Positions 11,131 to 25,659 of a DNA stretch of 64,000 nt are shown piece by piece. A program made the translations under genes and the position numbers. Below the pieces are notes generated by a model. It saw nothing but the letters and a program-made list of their open reading frames with translations. It was not told the origin of the DNA and did not search any database. This DNA comes from Imbricaverruca yamaguchii (lineage: Eukaryota > Arthropoda > Thecostraca > Neoverrucidae), in assembly GCA_034440575.1 (NCBI GenBank), contig JAOTOL010001569.1, positions 1,266,001 to 1,330,000 on the forward strand, in the 5' to 3' direction. The number at the start of each line of letters is the position of its first letter. The first letter of the stretch is position 1.

Positions 11131-12070
11131 GTTGAGCCGAGCGTCTCGGGACAGCTTGGCATTCGCAAATGTGGGTCGTCGTCCCGATAACAACACGTTC
11201 GTCAGCGTGCCCCATTCTCGTGCCGGAACACCGTCCCAGTGACACCTGCTAGCAGCATCCTCATCAGCCCACCCCATTCGCTTGTCCTCCCGGCACACTT
11301 TCTCCGTGGCAGCCATTGGAGGGGGTTGCTGGCTCGGCCGGAGACTACAGCCGGCCGAATCATGGACCAGCGTCATGTGCCAGTCAGCATCCCCCTCCCA
11401 GCAGGGTGGCTGCCGACTGAGATCATCGCAAGCAGGTCGGAACTTAACGTTCTCTGCCCCCGAGAACGTGCTCTGTTGCACAGTTGGAGCGGCACTACTG
11501 GCAGATCAGGTCAGCTGGAGTCTACAGAGAAGTCAAATGTTGATCTCAGCAATGTGTCCTGTTTCTTGTCGGACGCGTGAGGCTGACTGCAAGACTCAAT
11601 GACCTGACCTCATTGCTAAATGAATGTTGGTATGAAATAATTACGAACCCAGTTATATCAAAATATTGACTTTCTGCCTCTGAGGTGTATGATGATGATG
11701 AATTGGTGTTTAAGGGCACGTGGACAACAAGGTCATTTTGAGCCCATAACAATGATTAGATGGAACCTAGAATGTTATGTCCTTCAAATCAGATAGTAGT
11801 ATAAGTAGAGTATTGGCTACCATGGATGATGTAACATCAAAATTTGCTTGTCGAAGGAATTAAAAGATGCTGCTGGATTTCACGACCTCCGAGTCGTCAC
11901 CCAATAGCATACGAAAGGACTTGGTGCTCGCTCTTCCAAAGTACTGACAGAGTAGAAGTTCCAGCGCTGAGCATGCCACAATGACGTGGTGTACGACAAG
12001 CGGGGCGGAACAGCGCGTAAACAAGGGTCGTCACCTCCAGACAGTAAGTAGCTGTGTGTAGCTAGGGTGT
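11131..12070. other. Spacer, nothing recognised
   Basis: Overlapping frames of 100-124 codons occur on both strands between 11,107 and 11,602, but they have no recognisable domains and overlap one another. No RNA gene was seen. Confidence 0.4.
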
Positions 12071-12790
12071 GTCCGATTCTTAGATGGCAGACCAGTGTTC
12101 TACTACCCTGTTGGTGAAGAAAGTTTGCCTTAACCTTGTTCTGCTGTGGTTAACTTTAATTTTGAATTTATGACCTCTAATTGCATCATTTTTGTTAAAT
12201 TCAAACATTTCCCCAAGGTATCCCCTCTCCAGACCATGGACAAATTTAAAGACCTCGATGAGATCTCCTATCAGCCTTCTATATCTAAGTGACAACATAT
12301 TCAATTTCTTCAATCTTTCCTCATATGCCAGATTGCTTATGCCATTAACCATTTTTGTAGCCCTCTTTTGTACTCTCTCTAAAAGCCAACAATCTTTTTC
12401 ATAGCTAGGAGACCAAGCTTGGATGCAGTATTCCAAATGTGGCCTGACGTATGCACAGTAAAGCTTCCTGATCACTTCCTCACTTCTGTATGATGCATTC
12501 CTTTTTATTGCCCCGAGCATTCTCAGTGCCTTCTTCCTGGCTTCCTTGGTCTGCTCTGATGCCCCCAGTTTTGTGGTAAGAATAACACCTAAATCCTTCT
12601 CCTGTTGAGTCACTGATAGCACTTGGCCACCCATCAAGTATGGAACCTTCATATGCTGCTTACCTACATGCATGATTTTGCACTTATCAAAATTAAATTT
12701 CATTTGCCATTCTGGACCACTTCACAAGTTCTGATACAGATCTGATAAGCAGGCTAATTCATGGAATGACACCAGAAAGGGCAGTTGGGC
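12071..12790 (-). pseudogene. CR1/L2-type LINE, reverse transcriptase C-terminal fragment
   Basis: A 207-codon minus-strand frame holds the RT thumb and C-terminal part. It shows FNFDKCKIMHVGK, the QQEKDLGVILTTK block, LYCAYVRPHLEYCIQAWSP, a LERVQKRATKMV segment and a terminal TRLRQTFFTNRVVEHW region. These are typical of CR1/L2 LINEs. The catalytic core lies upstream and is missing, and the 3' end stops before the tail seen in related copies. It is closely related to the plus-strand fragments at 32.2-33.35 kb and 33.9-34.3 kb. Confidence 0.85.
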
Positions 12791-12799
12791 AGCTGAAAC

Positions 12800-13400
12800 T
12801 AATGTCAGTGGCCAGGATCAAAAACATCAGAGGTAAAGTGGTTGGAAAAAATGGGTGGGCTGGTTGGATGAACTCCATCAGCTCCTTTTCACCGTCAACC
12901 AGGTGTTATATGCATCTTCATCTCTTGGAAACACAAGCATGTTGGTTGCCAATCTCTTCTTTCCATATCTTTCTTCCAGATGATAAAGATACACCACAAT
13001 AGAACACTATACGATAAACCTACAACTAAAACGCATGTGCATCGAACACAAGGTGTGACAGACATAAAACCAGGCATAAAACAACCTACGAGGAAGACGT
13101 GTGTCAAGACAGCCAACAGTCAGCCCACGCTCGGCCCACGCTCAGCCCATAATAGCGGCCCCTTCAAAAACGCTCAAAATATAGCATAGCATGCATCTTA
13201 ACGTGCTGAACACAATGGTAGTCTCCAAAGCTTGGTGCATGCATTAGTATAACTTCCGAAGCTAATTATAATCTAAAATTTGAATTACCAACACAAAATC
13301 CCAACCTTCCACCAAACAAACCAAACAGTACATGAAAACAACTCGCCAGAGTACGGAGAGTTCAACGCTGCACATTTCTAACTGCTTTACACCGTACTTT
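12800..13400. other. Spacer, nothing recognised
   Basis: Small frames only. Just upstream of the satellite there is a short GCATTGCATTGCATT run at about 13,463. Confidence 0.4.
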
Positions 13401-14475
13401 TTAGCTCCCTACTTATGATTCGGTTTTTGACGTAATGTTTTACTTCCCATAGGGAAGTATTTGCATTGCATTGCATTGCATGGAGGCCAATGGGTGGGAT
13501 ATCACCGTCCCCTGCGATTTCTCAGATTTTTGGTACGCCCGCAACCCCACCTCCGACACTTGTATTTCCGACAAAATTTCCCGGGTGCATCACTATTCTC
13601 ACCCAATAAATGGGGTGAGAACATGCACTAAAATGCAGATCTGAGCGAATGCGATCATGCTTCATTTCAAATTAATCCTTCTATGAAGCTGAACTCAAAA
13701 CTACCCCTGCTGAAATTATGCGTTGCCAACTTTATCCGTTGCATACTTATGGATTCGGTTTTTGACGTAATGCATTATTCGCCATGGAGTTTAGCATGGA
13801 GGCCAATGGGTGGGATATGACCGGCCCCTGCGATTTCCCTGATTTTTGGTATGCCAGCAACCCCACCTCCGACACTTGTATTTCCGAGGAAATTTCCCGG
13901 GTGCATCGGTATTCTCACCCAATAAATGAGGGTGAGAACATACACCAAAATCCAGCTCTGAGCGAATGCGGTCATGCTTCATCTTAAATGAATCCCCGCG
14001 CAAGCTGAACTCAAAACGAGCCTTCCTGAAATTACACGTTGCCAACTTTATCAGTTGCATACTTAGGGATTCGGTTTTTGACGTAATGCATTATTCGCCA
14101 TAGGGTTTAGCATGGGGGCCAATGGGTGGGATATGACCGGCCCCTGCGATTTCTCTGATTTTTGGTACGCCAGCAACCCCACCTCCGACACTTGTATTTC
14201 CGAGGAAATTTCCCGGGTGCATCAGTATTCTCACCCAATAAATGTGGGTGAGAAAATGCACTAAAATGCATATCTGAGTGAATGCCGTCATGCTGCATCT
14301 CAAATTAATCCCCGTGTTAAGCTGAATTCAAAACTACTCCTGCTGAAATTATCCGTTGCCAACTTTATCAGTTGCATACTTATGGATTCGGTTTTGGACG
14401 TAATGCATTATTTGCCATAGGGTTTAGCATGAAGGCCAATGGGTGGGATATGACCGGCCCCTGCGATTTCAGCAG
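13400..14475. repeat. Tandem satellite, unit about 316 bp, just over three units
   Basis: The phrase GAGGCCAATGGGTGGGAT (third copy GGGGGCCAATGGG, fourth AAGGCCAATGGG) recurs at about 13,480, 13,797, 14,112 and 14,430, giving a period of about 316. Each unit also has a GACACTTGTATTTCCGA block, TTTCCCGGGTGCATC, a CACCCAATAAAT block and a GATTCGGTTTTTGACGTAATG junction. The fourth unit is cut after GGCCCCTGCGATTTC, where the compound microsatellite begins. Confidence 0.9.
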
Positions 14476-14487
14476 TAGTTTATATGT

Positions 14488-16129
<1,642 letters not shown>

Positions 16130-17370
16130 ATCAGGTTCCAACCATGGGACATGCTTCCGTGCGTCGGATAGCTGTCAATGTTAAGCGATTTACATGGTGA
16201 ATACACTGTTTGTGCAATTATCTATCTTTAAGTTAACAGTTCTCCATCTCCCAGAGAGCAAAGCTGACCAAATTCCCGTTTACCAAGAACATGTTCAAGA
16301 AGCAGCAGCGCCTCTCGCAGAAAGACACAAAGCCTGTGAAGAAGAAAGAGATGCAGTGAAACCCGAGACCCGAGAAGAACACAGATGGGAACAGCTACCG
16401 AAAGCTAGGAAGCCACGTAAGGTCTCTTACCGCGGTGACAAAGTCTTTGCCCACCTGTGCATGAGTTGTTTGGTCACCTCAGTGGGTACCTCACAATCTC
16501 GCCATCCGAACTGACTTACATCGTTTTCACATGGCACGATGCGGGAAATTTGACGGGCACGACTGGTTCAAGAGATGTGGGAACATTTATAACTCCAGAA
16601 AAATGCATCCTAGTGCTTACCATTCGCCCGAACGAATATTTGGCGATGATCGACGGCCTCCTGCCGATACCCTGCTGCCTGGATGGTGCCGTTGTTATAT
16701 GCCGCCCATCCATCGGACCAGATCTGGAACGGTAAGGAGCACATGCGGAATCGCAGAATGCAAGTCTCATTGTGGTGACAAACATTGCAGTTTGAGGATC
16801 TTATCGTCCCTCAACTCGTCTGGAGGAATTCACATTACTTGGTGTCCTAGTAACCCGTTGCTATTCGTTGGAGACCTGTCGTCATGGTTATGCATAGCAC
16901 TACCGTCACGATGTGAATTGTTTTCCACATGTCTACACTTAAAATACGATCCTATTTGGATTCTGCGTCGGCGCCTTCTGATTGAGAGTGCGCATGCTAT
17001 TGCGTGCCCTTGCGTGCCCAATTGCGTCGCATCGCCTCGCATCCACTCCGTCTCCTGAGAATGCATACAGCTATTTGTTTTCCCTGCGCGATATGCTAGT
17101 CATTGGCACAATCAGCAACGCTTTGCTTGTTCCGTCCATTTTACATTGATCAGCATTGTAGTGTGGTTGATAAAAAAGTGGTCGGGTGGAGATAAATATG
17201 TAATGTCTCCAGGAATGTGCCAAATGGCCTCACGGACGGTATCCATAAGAGTGCTGGTAAGTAATACAAATGTTCACTGCACCCACCTTCAACCCCAAGC
17301 TGTAGGGAATTGCACTTACAGATAATTCAAAGGGAATGTATTCCCATACCATCTTTCCGCACACCATCAC
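16130..17370. other. Spacer, no gene established
   Basis: Frames of 80-175 codons occur on both strands, including one at 16,531-17,058 with several Cys and His residues. I recognise no domain. It may be decayed transposon sequence connected with the ISXO2-like relic that follows. Confidence 0.35.
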
Positions 17371-17378
17371 CTTCCTCG

Positions 17379-17759
17379 TCATGAACTCTTCCATTTCTTC
17401 TCAGCAAAGACTTCCAGATTGCCCATGGGCTGTTTGGCCATCCCCTGTGTGCGCCGCCGACTACAGTGCAAACATTTAGGTAATTTACACGGATACACAA
17501 TACACGATTTACGTACCAGGCTGCCGGGCAGCGCGTGTTGGCAGACGATTGGCACCAAAGTCCTTCCGGTGCGGTCCGGCACTATCTGTAGGTGTGCTTC
17601 CACAGATTCGTCTGTGGGCCCGAAAACCCACGTTTCTGTTACGGGCCTCGCTCTTCTGTTTCTGCATCTTGACCGGGCGACGAGACTCTCGTCTATCTGG
17701 ACCGGTCCGTTGACCCCCCCCCCAAACACGCGGGGATGCCTAAGGAGGTAGTCGGTCAT
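17379..17759 (-). pseudogene. Merlin/ISXO2-like DDE transposase fragment
   Basis: The 126-codon minus-strand frame contains VQIDESL, where the first catalytic Asp sits in the family's IDES motif. It then has ETWVFGPTDESVEAHLQIVPDR and TLVPIVCQHALPGS, which match the IS1595/ISXO2-like (Merlin superfamily) catalytic domain in order. The second catalytic block (usually xSDxW) and the C-terminus are not found in frame afterwards. It is therefore a truncated relic covering only the first part of the DDE domain. Confidence 0.7.
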
Positions 17760-17871
17760 AACCTGTGGTGAAACGGATCATCGGTAATATTTGTTTCAGA
17801 TTCCGTTTAAATCAGTTATGGAAGATGAACATTACCTGGCAGCAAGCGGCGTTCATATTTCTCGGTTGTAT

Positions 17872-18725
17872 ATCTTCATCTCCATCTCCATCTCTGTCTC
17901 CATCTCCATCTCTGTCTCCATCTCCATCTCTGTCTCCATCTCCATCTCTGTCTCCATCTCCATCTCTGTCTCCATCTCCATCTTTGTCTCCATCTCCATC
18001 TCTGTCTCCATCTCCATCTCTGTCTCCATCTCCATCTCTCTCCCTCTGCATCTGTCTCTCTCCCTCTGCATCTGCCTCTCTCCCTCTGCATCTGTCTCTC
18101 TCCCTATGCATCTGTCTTTCTCCCTCTGCATCTGTCTCTCTCCCTCTGCATCTGTCTCTCTTCCTCTGCATCTGTCTCTCTCCCTCTGCATCTGTCTCTC
18201 TCCCTTTGCATATGTCTCTCTTCCTCTCCATCCACCCATCCATCCGTCCATCCGTCCATCCGTCCATCCGTCCATCCATCCATCCGTCCATCCGTCCATC
18301 CGTCCATCCGTCTATCTGTCTATCTGTCCATCCGTCCATCCGTCTATCTGTCCATCTGTCTATCTGTCCATCTGTCCATCTGTCCATCCGTCCATCTGTC
18401 TATCTGTCTATCTGTCTATCTGTCTATCCGTCCATCTGTCCATCTGTCCATCCGTCTATCCGTCCATCTCATCCGTCTATCCATCTGTCTATCTGTCCAT
18501 CTGTCCATCTGTCTATCTGTCTATCTGTCTATCTGTCTATCCGTCCATCTGTCTATCTGTCCATCTGTCCATCCGTCCATCCGTCCATCCGTCCATCCGT
18601 CCATCCGTCCATCCGTCCATCCGTCCATCCGTCCATCCGTCCATCCGTCCATCCGTCCATCCGTCCATCCGTACATCTATCTAAGTCTATCTATATCTTG
18701 GTCTATCTATTTATCTATCTATCTC
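17872..18725. repeat. Compound simple repeat: CCATCT/CTGTCT, then CTCTGCATCTGT, then CCATCCGT
   Basis: Three successive sub-arrays occur: an 18-base period of CATCTCCATCTCTGTCTC; a period of about 20 of CTCTCCCTCTGCATCTGT; and a period-8 CCATCCGT/CTATCTGT array, ending in a short (CTAT)n run. Open frames of up to 325 codons across it are repeat artefacts. Confidence 0.97.
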
Positions 18726-19047
18726 TATTGGGCAAAGGTTGAAATATGCCTTGCCCAAAGGCCTGTTTTTCTCTCGTTCTTTTTTTGGGGCATCAGCGTA
18801 AGGTATATTAACTTTTTTTTGGTAATTTCAATGCTCAGTGCAGTAGCAAGATATCGTGAGAGCAGTGGCCTCCCATTCTCTCGTATGTTACCGGTTAGCA
18901 ACATAGATGTCACATCCATGCGCTACGTGACGTGGTGTAAAAAGAGTACGTGCTGGACGCACATATTTGGCATGCATTTACAGAAGGTCTACTCACTTCT
19001 CGTAGGAAGTTTGTCCAGTCAACGACGGTCTTGGGTGACACTTCTGC

Positions 19048-22000
19048 CACTGTTGCCAGACAGTCGTGATGAAAAACCTTCAGATTTGGTATCCAAAACC
19101 TCTAGAAACCTCTGATGTTTTCAAAGCCCCACTAGAATTTCCTCTGAAAATTATGTTCGCTAGAGGTCGCAATTTCTTGCCCCAGCCGGGTCGAGATATC
19201 CAGGTGCGAATACATCCAGGTTCCATGGAGGGGTGGGGGGTTGGACCGAGCGTAACCGGGGTATACCAACCCATGCTAAGCATGATAAAAAGTGCGTGAC
19301 CGGGGGGGGGGACGGTGCACCCCCCATACGATTCAGACATACATATAGAATATAAGGACACGAAGCTGGTTCGTCTGTGAGAAATAAAGTGGCTCAGATC
19401 TTCATGCGCTTGCATATTCTTCCACTGTCCTCTTCACGATTGTAGTCGATACTTATCACAGTTAGGCATGTGAGGCGTGACGCATTCAGAAGCCCGCTTG
19501 TGTGGCCATAAGCGACGAAGCGCCACCGCAGATTGTTTGGTGTGGGTGGGGTGATGGGGGGATGGGGCAAATGCTATTTTGGGCGCGTTCTTTCAATACC
19601 ATACCATAGGCGTAATGTGAAATTGTCTTATTTCATGGCGTCTTGATCTTCCCCCTCTCCCCGGCTCCGCATGGGCGACGCATGTGGTGGAATTAAATTT
19701 CAGAAACCGTCTTCGATTTGTTTACAAACTCGTTGGATTTGAGCAGCTTAAGATATGATATGTGGTTTAAGCATACATTTTTATTATTAAATATACCTGT
19801 TTAAACAAAAATGGATGTTCAAGCTAACTTTGTGGGAAATCGGAATCTTAGAGGGGAAGGGTGGGGGCTGGGCGCATTTTTTCCTGGACTCATCACTGCC
19901 TACTTAGAGTGCCGTAGTTACGTTTCGTCAGATAATACCGTCTCCCACATAAACTATCGCAGTCACGGCGGCGGCCGCATTGGTGGTAATCGGTCATCAG
20001 GAACACCAGTGAGCAGTGAATGCGATTGAATGCATATATTAGCATCGTATCACAACTGATGACTGGAATTACTTTAAATTGCACCATGTGTGCTCAGTGC
20101 TGCCGCATCTACACAAACGAACTTATCAGGGGAAGTTACACAACACTAGGTTATAGCTTCCTTCTGCTCGAATTATGATGCGCCCTAAAACCCAAATAAC
20201 TAACTAACTAACTGCTCGAATTAGCTCAAATCAGTATGATGTGAGTTACACAACTACCTGTGCTAGCAAACCAGCAACAATTATACAGAGCACAACTTAA
20301 GGCGCGGTCAGCGCGTACGATAGGTACTTTCAGTGGTCACATTCTACCCACGCAGAATAGTCTACAGACCCTCTGGCCACTCACCATCTTATATCACATC
20401 ACTTCTGAACACACGGATCATCTTTTCCTGGATGTCGTAAGTTACAGTTTTTCCCCATCGCCTGCAGATTGGACCTGACTTGCAGAATGGCTTCCATCAT
20501 ACGGATCTGCATCCTGTTCCGGTGTTAGATTTTTACAATATTCATCTGCGAGAACAGCCGCTCCACAGATGCCTTGGACACAGGTGCACTCAGTACTGCT
20601 GTTCCCAACTTGTATCTATTGGGATGCTTCTGGACTCCATCCGCCATCTTCTTCTCCCGCACCTCCCACCAGAACTTCTCCCTGTCCACCACAGGTCCGT
20701 CAGCCGTGTCCTGCCAGTCTTCGTGATGCAGGGCGTTCCACTGTCTCTCAACATCACCTGGACTCCCATCGATACTCTGGAAGTGAGCTGCAATTGGTAC
20801 CACGGCCGGGCATCCGCATACTTTCAGTGCAGATTCCGGTGACAGCCTGGTGAGATCGGAGAGGATGCCGATGTTCTCAGGAAGGCGCCTCTGTACTTCC
20901 GCTACGAGAGTCACGAGAAACTCGCGGGACTTCTCCCTGATAGGAACCGCTAACTCTTCTGAGCTGTTGCACTCTTGCATACTGAACTCGTGCCCGAAAA
21001 AAAAACAATGCCCTAACCACCGGGATCAAGTTTTGCGATGGATCGAGCGCAATTAGACCCTCCGACGTCAGACTTCTTAGAGCGGATGGCATCACGACCA
21101 GGTACAAAAAGCTCCGAAGGAACACTTCCAAGTCTTTATGGAGCGCACATGGATCTGAATTTGAGCTTTGGAAGATGCGGTTGATCCGGTTGACCGCTTT
21201 CAATTGCATGAACATGAACGTCAAGAACAGACGGTTTTGCTGATCGTTGTACATCTGGTACAGCTGATCAGCTTGGTAGCAGCGCTCGCTATCTTTCGCC
21301 AGCATGAATGTCAACTCAGTTCCTCATACTGTTCAAAAACTCTGTGTACGGCATCACCACGGCTAAGCTACCCTGTCATGGCCACCTTCGGCATTTTACG
21401 ATTTTTCTGACCGTCATTTATGGTCGAGTACAGTTCTGAGTATTCTCTCTGCCGTTTAGGACTATGACTAAACTAATTATGTGTCTCACGGATCATGAAG
21501 TCGAGATGCCGAGGGAGAACAGCACATGCCGTACTCGCTGCCAGGTGTAGCGAGTGGCACAGACACCGTACCAGACACAGACACCGTACCTCACCGTATC
21601 AAGTGAGGAACCTTTTTCCTGAGACGGGTACTCACGGAGTGGTGTCGCCCCACCATGGCGCTGGCACCGTCCACACCGATGCCGACGAGGCGATGCACGG
21701 GCAGGTTGTCCAGCTCCAGTGCCTGCAGGATCGTTTCTGTGATTGTATCTGCCGTCGTTGACTCCAATTCAATGAGGCGACACAGTGTAGTCCCCACTCG
21801 TTTCTGCCTTCCGCTAAAGTATCTCACAATCACACTGAGGCACTTTATATCGGACACGTCGGTCGATTCGTCTATTATAAGGCTAAAGTATGAGCCTTGC
21901 ATATCGTCCAGGAGTTCTTCATGGATGACTCGCCCTATAATGTTATTTATAATGCCTGAACACTTCGTGCGATTAAATTTCAAATCTTTTAGAATCTTGG

Positions 22001-22781
22001 AATTCGGGTCCAAACTTGACAGCACCTCCCCCAGATGGTCAACAGAGGCGTTTGACCCATGCTCTGCGATGTACAATGCAGTCGTCAACTCCGCCTTCTT
22101 CACGGCATCACCGTGACCGTCACTTCGGCATGGGAATGCTTTCTTGATCTTCGTGGATTTACTACTCACAAAATTCCGTTTGTGTTTGGTGGTTTTGGAA
22201 TGATCCTCTAGGTCCTTTTTTCCTCCAGGCGATCACGGCTTTACAGCTCTTGCACCTCGCGTGAAAGTCATCTTATCTTCCACAGACTGAATCCAGCCCC
22301 TGAAGATGTGCTGGCTTTCCCACTCCTTATAGCGTTGGGTGTATTGCTGATGCTTTCCCATTTTGGGACTCAAAATACTTTCTATTTTTTTACAGAGCCC
22401 AAGGCAACATAAAACCCTATTTATTTTGATGTTGTCACAGGCGGAATGCGGGAAACAATCTTTTGTTTCGGAACAGAAAACGTGTGATTAAGAACAATTA
22501 GATAAATAATTATTAGGTTTTGTGACCATAAAAAATATATTGGTGAGTTCAAATGAATAGAAGAAAAGCAACAAAAAACCTGAAAATTAAATATAAATTG
22601 ATAAATGAAATAAATGCACATATCAGTACAAATTATCAGTACAAATTAATTTCTATGCGCGGTTCTATAAAACCTCTAGATTTCCCTCTAGAAACAAAAA
22701 ACCTCCGATTTCAAAATTTCCCCTGAAACGGATGGCCACAAACTCTAGATTTCAGGGAAACCTCTGATTCTGGCAACGCTG
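19048..22781 (-). mobile_element. Complete hAT-superfamily DNA transposon with 8-bp target-site duplication
   Basis: The 8-base sequence ACTTCTGC is present directly outside both ends (19,040-19,047 and 22,782-22,789). The ends are inverted: left CACTGTTGCCAGA, right (reverse complement) CAGCGTTGCCAGA, 11 of 13 identical. An 8-bp target duplication and CA-G-GTTGCC-type ends suit hAT elements. An internal hAT transposase lies on the minus strand (20,525-22,361). Sub-terminal AACCTCTAGAAA-like motifs are repeated near both ends. Confidence 0.85.
20525..22361 (-). pseudogene. hAT transposase with BED-type N-terminus, decayed
   Basis: The minus-strand reading starts at an ATG at 22,361 (MGKHQQYTQRYKEWES). 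It passes a region that, after a frame change, reads FHARCKSCKAVIAW, resembling a BED zinc finger. The 192-codon part (22,169-21,591) has the DDE-like motifs YFSLIIDESTDVSD and LVGIGVDGASAMVG. Later segments (21,314-20,877 and 20,980-20,525) end in the hAT dimerisation block APVSKASVERLFSQMNIVK. Stops and frame changes separate these parts, so the enzyme is dead. It sits inside a complete set of hAT ends. Confidence 0.85.
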
Positions 22782-22789
22782 ACTTCTGC

Positions 22790-23200
22790 CTCCTTGGCGA
22801 TTTGGTGGCTAGGCGTTTTATGTGAGTAGAAGTAGGTGATGAGCGTGAGCTAACGGAGCTCCAGGTGCGAGCTCGCGAAGAAGGAGCCGTGCCATATCCC
22901 TTTTGTGGCCCGGCGCTAGCCATCCTCACAACGCCAGGCGACTTGGTCCGTCATGGCGGCCCCCCGACCCTCCCCCATCTGCGCCCCGCAAGTGCGCCGC
23001 ATTGTGCCGGCAAGGAGGCCCTGGTCCATGAAAAAGAACGAAACAGTTTACTGGACCATCATTGAATTATTTACAATAGCACGGCTTCATGGCGAGGGGA
23101 AAGTGAGCATGTATCTGCCACCCGTACCTGTAATACATTGACCGCGTTGAATACAAAGGCAACCATCCTCCCCGGAATTTGGCTTTTAGCTAACATTCAC
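22790..23200. other. Spacer between hAT and LINE block
   Basis: GC-richer than the hAT element; no domain was recognised. It is the flank into which the hAT element inserted. Confidence 0.35.
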
Positions 23201-25655
23201 GGGATCGTAGATCCTTTCACCCCTCTCATTGCCTGGGTTATCTTGGATAGCATTGCTCGGTACTATATTTCCAAGACCGTCTGAATAGCTTAGTGTGGTG
23301 GATAGCGTCCGTGCTGAGCCTAATTGTGATTGGATACTGGTCGCTCAGCCCGAGAACGTCTGAAACTGACCAGTCAAATAGTGAGCTAAGTCATGGGGTG
23401 CAGCACGTTAAGTCTATGCAAGTGTCCGATTCTAATAAGGTCGCGATGTGGCGGGTGGCGGCCCCGGTGTTAAGAAGTACTAAGTTATGGTCCGAAATAA
23501 ACTGGCGAATGTCGTGCCCTCTAGTGTCTGTCTGGTTGCTTCCCCATGAGGGATGCTTAGCATTGAAGTCTACCATACTGAGAACTGGTGGAGGGGCCTG
23601 AAGCAGCCGGTCGTTCAGCTCCTGTGGTGTGGCGGTTTCAGCAGACGGCGAAATGTATAGTGAGATTACTGTGGTTTGGCAATGTGCAATTTTGAGGCTG
23701 ACTGCTACGCAATTCAGGGGAGTATTTAACGTTACTCGACGATGAGGTATGCTGTTTGTTATGAGTATGGCTGCGCCTCATTTCCTATGTGGGCGTTTGT
23801 TTAGGTGCCAAGTGTAATCTGGAATTTTGTTCCAAGTGGAGTCAGAATCTCAAAAGTGAGTTTCTTGGAGCGCAGCGAGTAGTGGTTTTTGTTGTAAGAA
23901 TTCATATTTAAATTCTATGAATTTGCCTGAAATGCCTCCGGTGGTCCACTGGAGAAAAAGTCCCATTGCCGAACGTTTAGTGGCTGTCTGTGTTCCTAGA
24001 CTGGGGTGGTGTCGGTTTCGAGTTGGCGAAAAGGGTTGAATTGGTGGACGGAGAGAGTATTGGGAGGTGTCCCAGGCAGTGGTGGTAGCCTGGACCTGGT
24101 CGCACGGGTTCTGGGGGGTGATTGGATGGAGTGGCGGCGAGATTTGCGCTTGGGAGGCGCGGTGGGTCGCTCTGGTGTTGTGGGCTCGACTGGCTTGGCA
24201 GGAGAAGCAGGTTCGAACTGAGTGCTGGCTTCAGATGTGGTTTTGGAGTGGGTTTGGGTATGTGTGCAGGAGGTTGTGGGAGGTTCGGTTTGGCAGGAGA
24301 TGGCGGCCTTGGGCTTGAGGGTGGTCTGAGTGGGTATGGTGGCCTTGATTCTAGGCCTTGGTTTGGGCCGGCCGGATGGGGGCGGTAGGGGCCGAGGCCC
24401 TGGAGGAGGCAGTGGAAAGAAGGCTTCAGGGTGATGAGGTCGGCCCTGGCCGGTTGGAGGGAGTGGCGGAAAGGGATACGGCCAGTTCCCATGCAGGATG
24501 AGTTGGTGCCAATGGGGGATGAAATGGTCTGGGTGTTTGGGGAGCGACGTTGTCGGGTCTGAGATGAGGTGGGAGAGGACGTCCCACATCAACCCCATTC
24601 CGCGATGGGGTTGACGTGGGAAGCCGGACTCGCGGTGGAAGGGGTGTGCCAGGTGGCCGGGTCGTGGGTGAAGGGGATGTGGATAAGGGACAGGTCCGAA
24701 GTGGAGCGGATGTGGGAGTAGGCCAGGTCCTGGGTGGAGTGGGGTGGGAAGGAGTGGTGAGCGGCGAGGTCGAGGGGCAGTGGGCCAGGGAGTTCGGGGA
24801 TCGGTGGGGCGGTTGAGGCGAGGGTCGGCGGGGCGGTTGAGGCGGGGGTCGGAGGGGAGGTTGAGGCGAGGGTCGGAGGGGCGGTTGAGGCGAGGGTCGG
24901 AGGAGCGTTGAGGAGGGAGTTGTGCCCGGCTCCGCGAGCCGGCTGCTGGTGGGATGGTTGGGCCGATGGGGGCTGGTGTTGGAGGAGATGTGGGTTTAGG
25001 TGTGGAGAGCGTTGCTGCGTAGCTTTGCCCGGCGGTAGGTGCTGTGGGGAGGTGCAGTTGTGGTTGTGCGAATGTCAGTGGTTTCGTGGCGTAGATGCTG
25101 TCGTACTGTTACGTGTAGCACTCGGTGGATTGCCGCATACCGGCACACCTCCCTCTCCTGTGCCCACTTGGGGAAATCGGAGTCGGTGGCGGGGTGCGGC
25201 CCTCCGCAGCCTGCACACTTCCTTTCGGAAGAGTGGCAGTCGGATGTCGCGTGGTGACGGGTGCACTGGCCTCATCTTGGAGTTGGCGACGTGCAAGCGC
25301 TTCGCCATGTCTGTATCGCAGGCAGGACCGGCACCGTAGTGGTAGAGGCACGTAGAGGCGTACCTCGTAGGCTTTGTTCTGTATGTGTACGTGTGGTGGC
25401 AGGTGTTATGAGTCGAAAGTCAGTACTATCAGGTTGTGAGTTAAATGTGCCTCCCGTTTGATCTGGCTGACTGTGGCTGTGGAATCCTTGAGTGCTGAGG
25501 CGTCGAAAAGTGCGGCGATGTTGTCGGTAGGTACGCTATCCAACTCTGGGGCGTGAATGTAGCCCCGGTTGGTATCTAAGGTGCGGTGTAGGGTGAAGGA
25601 GCAGCGCTGGCCGACAAAGGTGTTTGTATTCAGGAGTGTTTTTGTATCCGCGCTG
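23200..25655 (-). pseudogene. I/R1-type LINE segment B: gag-like ORF1 and truncated endonuclease
   Basis: The minus strand begins near 25,655 with a gag-like block (NTFVGQRCSFTLHRT, then a YIHAPELDSVPTDNIAALF stretch) that matches segment A's gag at NTSKGTVFAPEL and its neighbours. A long proline-rich linker follows (about 25,100-24,000). Then comes an endonuclease/exonuclease/phosphatase domain at 23,980-23,293 with MVDFNAKHPSWGS (the DFN motif) and SDQYPI. In active LINE endonucleases the last motif is SDH, so the catalytic His is replaced here. Several in-frame stops occur, and the RT is missing at the 3' side. Segment B starts abruptly inside the reverse transcriptase of segment A. Confidence 0.7.
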
Positions 25656-25659
25656 CGCT

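Noticed and set aside
17765..18742. Open frames of 191-325 codons with SPSPSL or HPSIRPSV repeats
   Set aside because: Simple-repeat translation; the same tract is open in several frames on both strands.
23996..25100. Host proline-rich protein
   Set aside because: Lies between gag-like and endonuclease sequence of a LINE on the same strand; treated as the ORF1 linker of that element.
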